NCBI RefSeq assembly: GCF_019880585.1 | Contig: NZ_JAINVV010000006.1 | Span: 186,001 to 250,000, forward strand | Length of the DNA stretch: 64,000 bases | Direction of reading: 5' to 3' | Source of the DNA: Sphingomonas colocasiae | Lineage (GTDB): Bacteria; Pseudomonadota; Alphaproteobacteria; Sphingomonadales; Sphingomonadaceae | Part shown: positions 42,800-50,074 of the stretch, piece after piece | Position numbering within the stretch: position 1 is the first letter of the stretch | How the letters are laid out: each line of letters starts with the position of its first letter | Notes under the pieces: model-generated | Seen by the model: only the letters and a program-made list of their open reading frames with translations | What the model was told of the DNA's origin: nothing | Databases searched by the model: none | Translations under genes and position numbers: made by a program

Positions 42800-43378
42800 T
42801 CACAGTTGCGCACGCCAAACCCGCACGGCGCGCTCATGGCTGGATTTCACCCGATCAAGCTTGTGCTGCAGCGCCGCTCGTTCCCGATCATGGCGGAGCC
42901 CGAGCGAAGCCTTTTGTCGTTCGACCCGCGCCAGTTCGGCCGCGATCTCGCGCATTTCACGACGCTGTCGCGCCGCCAGTGCATCCAGCTCCCTTTCGAG
43001 CGCATCCAGCTTTTCGCGGGATGGCCGGGGTCGACGTCTCGGAGATGATTTTCGGATCGACGCACGCGGTTTTTCCGCTGGGCCGGATTTCTCGGTCGTA
43101 TCTCTGCCCCCGACGGCTGCTTCGGGATGCCGTCGTGCTCGATCTCGCGGCAGTGCCGCAAGATGCTCCGCGGCCGTGCCACGTGTGCGCCGGATCACTT
43201 CTCCAGGTTTTTCGAGCGGCTCGGCGGCCAGCCTCGGATCGCTCACCCGCTCCGCCACGCCACGCGCGAACAAATCCGCGTCCGCGCCCCAGGCGGCCAG
43301 CGCTGCCTTTTGGCTGGGTGCGGCGACATAGGCATCATGAAATCCGATGGGCGTACGGAAGACTTTCAATTTCACCAT
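42800..43378 (-). CDS. Unrecognised basic coiled-coil protein
   Basis: The 192-residue protein has an N-terminal folded part (about 1-55; MVKLKVFRTPIGFHDAYVAA, then PSQKAALAAWGADADLFARG) and a basic Arg/Lys-rich linker, then a heptad-like helix at about 115-190 (REKLDALERELDALAARQRR, then LARVERQKASL). The N-terminal segment is a small conserved region in alphaproteobacterial proteins; similar proteins are sometimes labelled cell envelope protein TolA, which the sequence does not support. There is no membrane segment. It is followed upstream by a small membrane protein gene on the same strand. Confidence 0.7.
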   Translation of the reverse strand: MVKLKVFRTPIGFHDAYVAAPSQKAALAAWGADADLFARGVAERVSDPRLAAEPLEKPGEVIRRTRGTAAEHLAALPRDRARRHPEAAVGGRDTTEKSGPAEKPRASIRKSSPRRRPRPSREKLDALERELDALAARQRREMREIAAELARVERQKASLGLRHDRERAALQHKLDRVKSSHERAVRVWRAQL

Positions 43379-43392
43379 ATGACCGACCGGCC

Positions 43393-43722
43393 TCAGCTTG
43401 GTATGTCGCGATCCAGCGTATCGCGCGGCCGCATCGCATCACCCGGCGCCTGATGCCTGGTGGAGATATTCTCCTTCGGCGGCTCGCTGTCCCGGGCAGA
43501 CGGCGGCGATGGTGCGGGATCGGGATCAGGCCGTGGCTGGGCCGCCCCCTCATTGGCCTTGTCGATCCGGTCCTGCTCTTCATAAAGGCGCGCCGTGGCG
43601 CGCTCGGTACGCTCCTCCTCGGCGGGGGAACGTCGATTGTTGAGGATCGCCCAGATCAGCACCACGCCCAGAAGAATGGGTCCGCCGATCGTCACGAGAC
43701 TCCAGATCCAGCCAGTGTCCAT
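43393..43722 (-). CDS. Small membrane protein with charged C-terminal tail
   Basis: From the ATG at 43722 (GGAGA upstream) the product has 109 residues: an N-terminal membrane helix (about 4-27; GWIWSLVTIGGPILLGVVLI) and then a charged helical part (SPAEEERTERATARLYEEQD) and a proline-rich tail. It resembles small membrane proteins common in sphingomonads and rhizobia, but I cannot name the family. A GGAAC-N17-CGTC sequence lies about 50 bases upstream on the same strand, which is one base from an EcfG-type stress promoter. Confidence 0.72.
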   Translation of the reverse strand: MDTGWIWSLVTIGGPILLGVVLIWAILNNRRSPAEEERTERATARLYEEQDRIDKANEGAAQPRPDPDPAPSPPSARDSEPPKENISTRHQAPGDAMRPRDTLDRDIPS

Positions 43723-43918
43723 CTTGTGTCTCCGTCTGCGTCGAAACAAGACGCGGCGGACGTGCCGGATGTTCCATGCCGTCTGCGATCCGGCGATCAT
43801 TCACGATGCGCTGCAACTAACCCAAGTTAAATAAAGGATATTTTTGAAGCTGCTGGGAACTTCGAGGCAGGTCTGCCGCTTCTTCGCGCCGCTGGGTGGC
43901 ACAAGTGAGGAGATCATC

Positions 43919-44203
43919 ATGAGCGACAATCGCAACGATCCCATTATCGGGCGCGACGAGCGCGACCGCGAGGCCGAATTCGGCAATGCCGAGGACAGTC
44001 AGCGCAAGGATACGCAAAACACGCGTGAGGATACCGAGCTTGGCGGCAAGCAAGGCAGCCAGTCCGAAGGAGAAGGCGGCGCGACCAATGTAGAGGATGA
44101 CGGCGAAGGTGCGTTCGGCGACGAGGGCGAAGAGGATGACGACGCGCTCATCCCGAATACTGAAAGCGGAAACAACACCGGCTTCGCGCGCAACGGCGAC
44201 TGA
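43919..44203 (+). CDS. Small highly acidic, probably disordered protein
   Basis: The 94-residue protein is rich in Asp, Glu, Asn and Gln (GRDERDREAEFGNAEDSQRK, EGAFGDEGEEDDDALIP), without hydrophobic core, so it is probably disordered. I recognise no family. ATG 43919 has TGAGGAG upstream and a perfect 15-bp hairpin follows its stop. It is one of several small hydrophilic proteins in this stress island; a desiccation or stress-protective role is only a guess. Confidence 0.68.
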   Translation: MSDNRNDPIIGRDERDREAEFGNAEDSQRKDTQNTREDTELGGKQGSQSEGEGGATNVEDDGEGAFGDEGEEDDDALIPNTESGNNTGFARNGD

Positions 44204-44216
44204 CGGAGACGACTGG

Positions 44217-44253
44217 CGCCGGAGTGCTCCGGTACATGCGGAGCACTCCGGCG
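44217..44253 (+). terminator. Perfect 15-bp hairpin terminator
   Basis: CGCCGGAGTGCTCCG (44217-44231) pairs exactly with CGGAGCACTCCGGCG (44239-44253) with a 7-base loop. It lies 14 bases after the acidic protein gene and 20 bases before the ClpP-like gene. No T-run follows. Confidence 0.75.
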
Positions 44254-44273
44254 TCTCGACCAGGGGACGTTGC

Positions 44274-44840
44274 ATGACCGAAAAATTGGAGCCATCGGCC
44301 TTTCGCGCGCCCGCCATTCTGCTTTCCGGGGCGATCGACGACGCCATGTATGGCCGGTTCAGGGATCAACTCACTGCGGCACCGGCGGAAGGACTGGTCG
44401 TCGTCGAGCTTTCCACCCTTGGCGGCGATCCTGAAATCGCGCGCATGATGGGTGAGGACGTCCGCTTCCACAGTGATCTCGAGCCCGAACGCCGGTTCGT
44501 CTTCCTGGGCAAGGCGGCGATCTATTCGGCGGGTTCGACCTTCATGGGTTTTTTCACCCGCGAGAATCGTTACCTCACGCGCGGGACGAGGCTGATGATT
44601 CACGAGCGGCGGCTGTGCAAGACGCTCTCGCTCGACGGTCCGTTGACCAGCTGCCGTGCACCCGTGCAGGCGGCACTCGCCGAGATCGAAAGTTCGATCG
44701 CCATCCAGCGCGAGGGGTTCGAGAATCTCGCGCGCGGTTCGCGCGTCACGATCGACGAAGTCGTCAGGCGCGCCGCGTCCGACTGGTATCTGGAAGCCGC
44801 GGAAGCCGAGGCGCTCGGGCTGATCGCAGGCGTGATCTAG
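44274..44840 (+). CDS. ClpP-like serine protease (S14 family)
   Basis: The 188-residue protein has the ClpP/crotonase fold: PAILLSGAIDDAMYGRFRDQ, LVVVELSTLGGDPEIARMMG, then FLGKAAIYSAGSTFMGFF with the candidate catalytic Ser (about 88-91), and TRGTRLMIHERRLCKTLSLD with the His. The C-terminus includes ASDWYLEAAEAEALGLI, as in ClpP. It is distinct from the housekeeping ClpP (no propeptide, altered triad neighbourhood, no clpX beside it). It could be a stress-specific ClpP-like protein. ATG 44274 has AGGGGA upstream. Confidence 0.8.
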   Translation: MTEKLEPSAFRAPAILLSGAIDDAMYGRFRDQLTAAPAEGLVVVELSTLGGDPEIARMMGEDVRFHSDLEPERRFVFLGKAAIYSAGSTFMGFFTRENRYLTRGTRLMIHERRLCKTLSLDGPLTSCRAPVQAALAEIESSIAIQREGFENLARGSRVTIDEVVRRAASDWYLEAAEAEALGLIAGVI

Positions 44841-44848
44841 CAAGGATC

Positions 44849-44874
44849 GGAACGATGGCGCCGAGGGCCGCGTT
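44849..44874 (+). promoter_or_regulatory. EcfG-type stress promoter before the DUF6894 gene
   Basis: GGAAC (44849-44853), 17 bases, CGTT (44871-44874): an exact match to the alphaproteobacterial general-stress consensus. It ends 26 bases before the ATG at 44901, leaving a short leader. Confidence 0.8.
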
Positions 44875-44900
44875 GATCCATCAAAGTCAGAGAGGTGACG

Positions 44901-45152
44901 ATGCCGCGCTTCTTTCTTCATATTCATAATGGCCATGGGCTGGTGCACGATGAGGAAGGCTCCGACGCGCCGGATCAGGCGGGCGCGCGGGTCCTGGCTC
45001 TCGACAGTATCCGGTCGATCGTCGCGGAAGAAGCGCGTGAAGGCCTGATCGACCTGACGGGGCGCATCGCTATCGAGGATGAGGACGGTAATCCGCTGAG
45101 CGACGTCTGCTTTCCGGACGCCTTCGAGCTGCGAATGCCGGCGAACGGCTGA
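44901..45152 (+). CDS. DUF6894 family protein
   Basis: This 83-residue protein (PRFFLHIHNGHGLVHDEEGS, LALDSIRSIVAEEAREGLID, RIAIEDEDGNPLSDVCF) matches the small DUF6894 family found in many sphingomonads and rhizobia. No activity is known. An exact EcfG-type promoter precedes it and the Crp/Fnr gene begins two bases after its stop, so the two are co-transcribed and stress-induced (inference). Confidence 0.85.
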   Translation: MPRFFLHIHNGHGLVHDEEGSDAPDQAGARVLALDSIRSIVAEEAREGLIDLTGRIAIEDEDGNPLSDVCFPDAFELRMPANG

Positions 45153-45154
45153 TC

Positions 45155-45874
45155 ATGGTCGAGGCACTTCTCCTCGCCCTCCGCGCGCGTGACGCGATCG
45201 ATCCGGATGAAGTCGCGATCGTCGCCGGGCTGGTGGATGAAGTCGCGATGGTGCCCGCGAAACGGACGGTGTTGAAGCGCGGCGTCCCGCTGTCGCATTC
45301 GATCCTGCTGATCGAGGGCATGATGTGCCGCTACAAGGATATGCGCAACGGCAGCCGCCAGATTTCCGCAATTCATGTTCCCGGCGATTTCCTGGACTTG
45401 CACGGCTTCACGCTGAAGCATCTCGACCATGACGTGATGGCCCTGACGGCCGCGAAGGTGGCCTATGTGCCCCACGACCGGTTGACGCGCATGACCGAAC
45501 AATACCCCCATCTTACCCGGCTGTTCTGGTTTCTCACCAATCTCGACGCCGCGATGCACCGGGAATGGGAAGTTTCTCTCGGCCAGCGCTCCGGCGCGGC
45601 GCGAACCGCCCATCTGTTTTGCGAGCTGTATACGCGGCTCGCACTGGTCGGGAAGGCGGAACCCGATGGTTTCGCATTTCCGATCAACCAGACCGAACTC
45701 GGCGAATGCCTGGGCATGACCTCCGTCCACACCAATCGCGTATTGCGCGACCTGCGCGAACGCGGTTTGCTTGATTTCCGACGGGGCGTGGCGAAGCTGC
45801 TGGATCCCGAGGGCCTGAAACGCGTCGCCGAATTCGATCCCGCCTATCTCTATCTCGACAGCCGCCCGCGTTAA
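45155..45874 (+). CDS. Crp/Fnr family transcriptional regulator
   Basis: The 239-residue protein has an N-terminal cyclic-nucleotide-type sensor domain (about 20-140; KRTVLKRGVPLSHSILLIEG, then ISAIHVPGDFLDLHGFTLKH) and a C-terminal winged helix (about 155-228; FAFPINQTELGECLGMTSVH, then TNRVLRDLRERGLLDFRRG). It has no cysteine cluster for an iron-sulfur centre and lacks the usual cAMP-binding Arg-Ser pair, so the effector is unknown. It is probably expressed from the stress promoter in front of the DUF6894 gene. A hairpin follows 21 bases after its stop. Confidence 0.9.
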   Translation: MVEALLLALRARDAIDPDEVAIVAGLVDEVAMVPAKRTVLKRGVPLSHSILLIEGMMCRYKDMRNGSRQISAIHVPGDFLDLHGFTLKHLDHDVMALTAAKVAYVPHDRLTRMTEQYPHLTRLFWFLTNLDAAMHREWEVSLGQRSGAARTAHLFCELYTRLALVGKAEPDGFAFPINQTELGECLGMTSVHTNRVLRDLRERGLLDFRRGVAKLLDPEGLKRVAEFDPAYLYLDSRPR

Positions 45875-45895
45875 GAATCTCCGATGAACGGATGC

Positions 45896-45918
45896 CCATC
45901 CCCGACGAGCGGGGATGG
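45896..45918. terminator. Hairpin between convergent genes
   Basis: CCATCCCCG and CGGGGATGG (9 bp, perfect) enclose ACGAG. It lies between the Crp/Fnr gene (plus) and the small minus-strand genes, so it probably ends both transcripts. Confidence 0.65.
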
Positions 45919-45934
45919 CAGGGTGTGGATCAAA

Positions 45935-46141
45935 TCAAACCGGGTTCGGCTCACGGGGTTTGGCGCCCTCTTCGACGTCCGCCCTTGGTTTGCGCGCTGC
46001 CAGCCTCAACCAGGTTTCGGCTGCCTGGATGTGGATGCGGGCGCGGTTGGGCACGGTCTCGGCTTTCGCCAGCCGTATCGCTTCCCTGGCGCGCTCCAGC
46101 AGGACTTCACGGGTTTCTCGGACGGGTGTCGAAACACTCAT
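45935..46141 (-). CDS. Small helical protein (unrecognised)
   Basis: The 68-residue product (RETREVLLERAREAIRLAKA, then RARIHIQAAETWLRLAARKP) is strongly helical and charged. The H-x2-A-E-T-W pattern is seen in small proteins of sphingomonads that I cannot name. Its start overlaps the stop of the 56-codon gene upstream by four bases (ATGA), so both are probably translated together. Confidence 0.6.
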   Translation of the reverse strand: MSVSTPVRETREVLLERAREAIRLAKAETVPNRARIHIQAAETWLRLAARKPRADVEEGAKPREPNPV

Positions 46142-46308
46142 TCCACCACTCTCCGGAGTTCGCTTGTCTCCGCACGCACGACGAGCTGCTCATATCCGAC
46201 CGCGATGCACGCATGCGCGCGGCGGGCACAGGCGTCAGCGGCGGCTCCGGCCCGGTCTCGTTCCTCGCGGGCACGTTTCTGAAAATATCTCATGTCGTCT
46301 TGCACCAT
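46138..46308 (-). CDS. Small helical protein, 56 residues
   Basis: The frame starts at ATG 46308 with GGAG seven bases upstream and ends in TGA overlapping the ATG of the next gene. The peptide (DMRYFQKRAREERDRAGAAA, then ADACARRAHACIAVGYEQLV) follows a pattern of short sphingomonad proteins in which YF-x-R-A-x-E-E is followed by A-x-R-A-H. A similar pattern appears in the gene at 48515. Function unknown. Confidence 0.6.
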   Translation of the reverse strand: MVQDDMRYFQKRAREERDRAGAAADACARRAHACIAVGYEQLVVRAETSELRRVVE

Positions 46309-46441
46309 GGTGCGACTCCATTTCCGACGCCCCCCGGCTGCGGTGCGCGCCTATTAGGACGTGCCGCCCCCATGATCATTGATCGACATCAGCATCGCGA
46401 CGAAAGGCTGCCGCGTCGCGATCATCTCGAGAGTTGTTCCA

Positions 46442-46466
46442 AGAACCTTGGCCGCGCCCGTGCGTT
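46442..46466 (+). promoter_or_regulatory. Near match to EcfG-type stress promoter
   Basis: AGAAC (46442-46446), 16 bases, CGTT (46463-46466). One base differs from GGAAC. It lies 22 bases before the ATG at 46488. Confidence 0.5.
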
Positions 46467-46487
46467 GGATCGCGCAGGAGGTCGCCC

Positions 46488-46667
46488 ATGAACAGCAAAA
46501 TTCCCAACGAAGAGATGATCGTCGGCCGCGACGGCGTGGAGATTGATCCACCGGCAAAACCAGAAAGGCCGGGCACTGGCGGGCATCCCCTGCCGGCCGA
46601 CGGCAAGGCCCGGCACGGATCGATCCCCGAAAGCCTGGAAAAGAAGAAGGGCCATGGCGCCAACTGA
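46488..46667 (+). CDS. Small hydrophilic protein, 59 residues
   Basis: The peptide (NSKIPNEEMIVGRDGVEIDP, then GGHPLPADGKARHGSIPESL) is polar, proline- and glycine-rich and likely disordered. ATG 46488 has CAGGAGG eight bases upstream, an excellent ribosome site. It is followed after 12 bases by the DUF6766 gene and preceded by a near-consensus stress promoter. I recognise no family. Confidence 0.68.
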   Translation: MNSKIPNEEMIVGRDGVEIDPPAKPERPGTGGHPLPADGKARHGSIPESLEKKKGHGAN

Positions 46668-46679
46668 AGGGGCACAGCC

Positions 46680-47342
46680 ATGCGACGCATCTGGCGCGAC
46701 AATGGATTGACGATCGTGCTGCTGGCGATGTTCGCCGTCAGCTTTGTCGGACACTGGCTGGCGGGCTGGCATTTCGAGAATGAGGAACTCGCCCGCCAGG
46801 GCGAAGCCGCGATCTCGCTGGGCCGATACACGACCGATCCGCAATTCCTCTCCAGCGTGTTCGAGAACTGGGAAAGCGAATTCCTGCAGATGTCGGCCTA
46901 TGTCGTGCTGACCGCATTCCTGTTCCAGAAGGGATCGTCGGAGTCCAAGGATCCCGACGCCCCGCCACGCGACGCCGATCTCGCCGCCCAGTCAAGGAAA
47001 CCCGGCGCACCCGCGATCCTGAAAGCGGGCGCGGCGATGCGCTGGCTCTACGCACATTCGCTCGGCACGGTTTTGCTGGTCCTCTTTCTTCTCTCCTTCG
47101 CGCTGCACTGGACCTTCAGCGCACACGAAGCGGCGGCGGAAGCGCTGCGCAACGGTGAGACACCGCTTTCGACGATCAATTATCTCGGCAGCGCGCAGCT
47201 CTGGTTCGAATCCTTCCAGAACTGGCAAAGCGAGTTCCTGTCGACCGCGGTCCTCGTCGTGCTCAGCATCTTCCTGCGGCAACGCGAGTCACCCGAATCG
47301 AAGCCCGTTGCGGCACCGCACGACAAAACCGGCGGCGATTGA
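46680..47342 (+). CDS. DUF6766 family membrane protein
   Basis: The 220-residue protein has an internal duplication: NGLTIVLLAMFAVSFVGHWL with a following FENWESEFLQMSAYVVLTAF, and HSLGTVLLVLFLLSFALHWT with FQNWQSEFLSTAVLVVLSIF, giving four membrane helices in two halves. This matches DUF6766. Function is unknown, though the family is often found in stress contexts. The start is 12 bases after the small hydrophilic gene, consistent with one transcript. Confidence 0.85.
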   Translation: MRRIWRDNGLTIVLLAMFAVSFVGHWLAGWHFENEELARQGEAAISLGRYTTDPQFLSSVFENWESEFLQMSAYVVLTAFLFQKGSSESKDPDAPPRDADLAAQSRKPGAPAILKAGAAMRWLYAHSLGTVLLVLFLLSFALHWTFSAHEAAAEALRNGETPLSTINYLGSAQLWFESFQNWQSEFLSTAVLVVLSIFLRQRESPESKPVAAPHDKTGGD

Positions 47343-47362
47343 CCAGGCCCGTGTTCGAACGA

Positions 47363-47773
47363 TCAGTCGCGCAAGTCGTCAGGCACGACGCCGCCATTTT
47401 CGGCGAGCTTGCGCATCACCGCCTTGTGGAGCGCGACATTCTGTTCGGCGCTGCCGTTCGGTCCGGCATGAATGCCAAGCTCGTCGGCGAGGTTCGCGCG
47501 GGCCGACAGGCTGGAATCGAGATCGAGCAGCTTCAGCAGATCGACGATCGAGGTCCGCCAGTTCCCGCCCGGCCTCAGGGTCGCCATCTCGGTCAGAACC
47601 GCATCGACATCGACCTGCGGCGCGGCCGGGGTGACTGTGGGTTGCGCGGGCGCGACCGGAGGCGCGGACGGGCTCGGCGGCGCCTCGGGAGCCGGCGTCG
47701 CGGGCGCGGACGGTGCGCCGGTTGCGGGCTTGTGTCCGAAGATCTTGTTCATGATCGAACCGAAAATGCTCAT
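47363..47773 (-). CDS. DUF3597 family protein
   Basis: From ATG 47773 (GAAAGG upstream) the protein has 136 residues: an N-terminus MSIFGSIMNKIFGH, a long Pro/Ala linker (about 20-55), and the DUF3597 core (about 58-136; VDAVLTEMATLRPGGNWRTS, then IVDLLKLLDLDSSLSARANL-ADEL). The core is related by pattern to peptidoglycan-binding LysM-linked proteins (a DUF3597 feature), but there is no export signal here. It is transcribed divergently from the DUF4142 gene. Confidence 0.88.
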   Translation of the reverse strand: MSIFGSIMNKIFGHKPATGAPSAPATPAPEAPPSPSAPPVAPAQPTVTPAAPQVDVDAVLTEMATLRPGGNWRTSIVDLLKLLDLDSSLSARANLADELGIHAGPNGSAEQNVALHKAVMRKLAENGGVVPDDLRD

Positions 47774-47883
47774 GGCCGGGCCTTTCACCGCTCAGTTGAT
47801 ACCGTCGGTCAAACGCGGTCCGCCCGCCAAAGGTCCACGCGATCTATCTGTCACGAAACTCGTCGAAACACATCGATAGCGCC

Positions 47884-47909
47884 GGAACATCGGGGTTCGG
47901 GCAGCCGTT
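47884..47909 (+). promoter_or_regulatory. EcfG-type stress promoter before the DUF4142 gene
   Basis: GGAAC (47884-47888), 17 bases, CGTT (47906-47909): an exact consensus match. It ends 42 bases before the ATG at 47952, within a 178-base divergent intergenic region. Confidence 0.82.
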
Positions 47910-47951
47910 GACACGCCCGCAGGCACCGGCCTGTCAAACGGGAGACTGTTC

Positions 47952-48518
47952 ATGATCCGCAGCCCATTCGCGCTGATATCGGTATCCGTCCTGGCCCTTG
48001 CTGCCTGCGGCCCCAAGGATGACGCCACAACCGCAAACCTCCAGAACGTGGCTTCGGCCGAGATACCCGGCGCGCAGGGCGCGCCCGCCCTGAGCCCCGG
48101 CCAGGATTTCGCGAACAAGGCGGCGGCCAGCGACGCGTTCGAGATCGCGATCTCCAAACTGGCGGCCGACAAGGCGCAATCAGCCGCGATCAAGACCTTC
48201 GCGCGCAAGATGATCGACGCGCATACTCAATCCACCGCCAAGCTGAAGACCGCCGCCGCGACGGCGACGCCGCCCATCATTCCCGATCCGGTGCTGACGG
48301 CGGACCAGCAGGCAAAGCTGGCCGACCTTCAGTCAAAGTCCGGCGCCGCGTTCGACGCCGCATTCGCGGCCGAACAGGTCTCCGCACATGAGGCCGCGCT
48401 CGACGTCCTGCGCGGCTATGCGGCCAATGGCGATGTCGCAACGCTCAAGACCTTCGCGACCGAAACGACGCCCATTGTCACCGCGCATCTCAACATGGCG
48501 AAATCGCTCAAGCCATGA
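47952..48518 (+). CDS. DUF4142 domain lipoprotein
   Basis: The 188-residue protein has a lipoprotein signal (about 1-19; SVLALAACGPK, Cys19 lipidation) and a four-helix DUF4142 domain at about 45-188 (DFANKAAASDAFEIAISKLA, TFARKMIDAHTQSTAKLKTA, AEQVSAHEAALDVLRGYAAN). DUF4142 proteins are ferritin-like helical bundles of the periplasm or outer membrane that are common in stress regulons. An exact EcfG-type promoter lies upstream. The stop overlaps the next small gene by four bases. Confidence 0.9.
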   Translation: MIRSPFALISVSVLALAACGPKDDATTANLQNVASAEIPGAQGAPALSPGQDFANKAAASDAFEIAISKLAADKAQSAAIKTFARKMIDAHTQSTAKLKTAAATATPPIIPDPVLTADQQAKLADLQSKSGAAFDAAFAAEQVSAHEAALDVLRGYAANGDVATLKTFATETTPIVTAHLNMAKSLKP

Positions 48519-48697
48519 GCGGATACGACAGAGCATGGTGGACCGCCCGCGCTTCCGCGTGCCGCCGGACCGCCGCCGAGACCGACAATGCCGCGGTGCG
48601 CAGGCGTTTCCTCGTCTTCGCCGAAAGGTATGACGAACTCGCCGCCGGTCACACCACAAGCGGTGAAGCGGCGGCGATGGCTGACGGCGGCGGCTGA
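48515..48697 (+). CDS. Small helical protein, 60 residues
   Basis: The peptide (WWTARASACRRTAAETDNAA, then VRRRFLVFAERYDELAAGHT) is helical and charged. The end RRRFLVFAERYDELA matches the pattern of the family suggested for the 46138-46308 gene. The ATG overlaps the DUF4142 stop (ATGA), so it is translationally coupled and presumably stress-induced. Function unknown. Confidence 0.62.
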   Translation: MSGYDRAWWTARASACRRTAAETDNAAVRRRFLVFAERYDELAAGHTTSGEAAAMADGGG

Positions 48698-48712
48698 CGT
48701 CCGGATCCCGTG

Positions 48713-49291
48713 ATGACGGCCGAAACCCTGTCCCCAGCGCTGCCCGAAGATGTCGAGCGCTTGGCCCAGACCCTGCTCACGCGCGCCTGTGCGGAGTCGC
48801 TGACACTGGCCACGGCGGAAAGCTGTACCGGTGGACTGATCGCATCGATCCTCACCGATGTGGAGGGCATGGGGCACGCGTTCGAGCGCGGCTTCATCGT
48901 CTATACCGGCAGGGCGAAGGCCGACATGCTCGCCCTCGACCCCGGCCTCATCGCGCGTTGCGGCGCGGTGAGCGCGGGTGTGGCGATCGCGATGGCACAG
49001 GGCGCGCTCGCCGCATCGCACGCCGATATCGCCGTGGCGGTGACCGGTTTTGCCGGTCCGGCGGGACCGGACGACGAGCCCGGCCTTGTCCATTTCGCGA
49101 GCGCGCGCCGGGGCCAAGCGGCCACGCATCATGTCGCGCATTTCGGTGATATCGGGCGCGGCGGCGTGCGCGTGGCGGCCACGCGCGTGGCGCTGGAAAT
49201 GATGCTCGGCGAAATCGATCGCACCGCCCCGGAAGCAGGGAACTTCGGACTTTTGCCCGTGGTTGGAAGCGAGTCCAATCAAGGAGACTGA
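48713..49291 (+). CDS. CinA C-terminal domain protein (nicotinamide-nucleotide amidohydrolase)
   Basis: This 192-residue stand-alone CinA-C domain contains TLATAESCTGGLIASILTDV (about 29-48) with the catalytic Ser-Cys-Thr-Gly-Gly, GFIVYTGRAKADML, and AVTGFAGPAGPDDEPGLVHF. PncC/CinA enzymes remove ammonia from NMN to give NaMN and so repair the NAD pool. There is GTG at 48710 directly before the ATG. It follows the DUF4142 set after 15 bases and precedes hemerythrin, so it belongs to the same stress transcript. Confidence 0.92.
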   Translation: MTAETLSPALPEDVERLAQTLLTRACAESLTLATAESCTGGLIASILTDVEGMGHAFERGFIVYTGRAKADMLALDPGLIARCGAVSAGVAIAMAQGALAASHADIAVAVTGFAGPAGPDDEPGLVHFASARRGQAATHHVAHFGDIGRGGVRVAATRVALEMMLGEIDRTAPEAGNFGLLPVVGSESNQGD

Positions 49292-49293
49292 TC

Positions 49294-49806
49294 ATGGCGG
49301 ACCAGCAATTCACCGATGCCATCGCCCTGCTGAAGGCGGATCACCGCAAGGTGGAGGATCTGTTCGAGCAATTCGAGAATGCGCGCGATTCCAGCCGCAA
49401 GCAGGCGATCGCCAACAAGATCTGCACCGAACTCAAGGTGCATATGATGATCGAGGAGGAAATCTTCTATCCGGCCTTCCGGGGGAAGATCGAGGACGAC
49501 ACGCTCGACGAGGCCTATGTCGAGCATGACGGCGCGAAGATGCTGATCAACGACATCATGAACTCGACGGCCGATGCCGATTTCTACGACGCGAAGGTCA
49601 CCGTGCTGTCGGAGGAGATCAAGCATCACGTCCATGAGGAGGAAATGCCCTCCGAGGGCATGTTCGCACAGTGCCGCAAGACCGATGTCGACCTTGTCGC
49701 GCTGCGAGACGAGATGGCAGCGCGCAAACAGGAACTGCTCGATACAGCGGAAAACGGCGGACTGCCGCCCGCGAAACCCAGAACCGTCAGCCTTCAGCCG
49801 GCGTGA
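49294..49806 (+). CDS. Hemerythrin HHE domain protein
   Basis: The 170-residue protein carries the diiron-binding helices: LLKADHRKVEDLFEQFE (about 11-27), ICTELKVHMMIEEEIFYPAF with the His-x3-Glu ligands, YVEHDGAKMLINDI, and EEIKHHVHEEEMPSEGMFAQ. All usual His/Glu ligands of the HHE fold appear to be present. Such proteins bind oxygen, NO or iron and are linked to stress. The ATG lies two bases after the CinA stop with AAGGAGA upstream (49281-49287). A second hemerythrin lies 270 bases away on the opposite strand. Confidence 0.9.
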   Translation: MADQQFTDAIALLKADHRKVEDLFEQFENARDSSRKQAIANKICTELKVHMMIEEEIFYPAFRGKIEDDTLDEAYVEHDGAKMLINDIMNSTADADFYDAKVTVLSEEIKHHVHEEEMPSEGMFAQCRKTDVDLVALRDEMAARKQELLDTAENGGLPPAKPRTVSLQPA

Positions 49807-49818
49807 CGCCGACGCGCA

Positions 49819-49854
49819 GCGCAAGCGCCACCCAACCAAGGCTGACGCTTGCGC
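49819..49854. terminator. Hairpin between convergent genes
   Basis: GCGCAAGCG (49819-49827) pairs with CGCTTGCGC (49846-49854), 9 bp, loop of 18 bases. It lies between the hemerythrin gene and the small minus-strand gene. No T-tract. Confidence 0.5.
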
Positions 49855-49860
49855 CTTCGC

Positions 49861-50052
49861 TTACGCGCTGCCGCCCGGTGCCTTGTGCGGTTTTGGGCTC
49901 GTTCCGGTCGATGGCGTTCCCCCTCCCCCCACGGGATCGTCGTCATAATCCTCACCCGGATTGCCGCCCCCGGCACCGGCGCCACTGCCGTGGACGGTTC
50001 CGTCCTTGTCGATATGCGGCCGCTTGCCGCGTTCACTCTCGGTCGCGTCCAT
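49861..50052 (-). CDS. Small glycine-rich acidic protein, 63 residues
   Basis: The peptide (MDATESERGKRPHIDKDGTV, then HGSGAGAGGGNPGEDYDDDP) is disordered by composition. ATG 50052 has GAGGGAG upstream. It follows the second hemerythrin gene after 22 bases on the same strand and is probably in its transcript. No family recognised. Confidence 0.6.
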   Translation of the reverse strand: MDATESERGKRPHIDKDGTVHGSGAGAGGGNPGEDYDDDPVGGGGTPSTGTSPKPHKAPGGSA

Positions 50053-50074
50053 GCGCGTCTCCCTCGTCTTCGGG

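Noticed and set aside
49239-49265. GGAAC followed by GGTT within cinA, considered as a stress promoter for hemerythrin
   Set aside because: The spacer is 18 bases and the second half is GGTT, so it misses the consensus in two respects. Hemerythrin can be expressed from the DUF4142 promoter.
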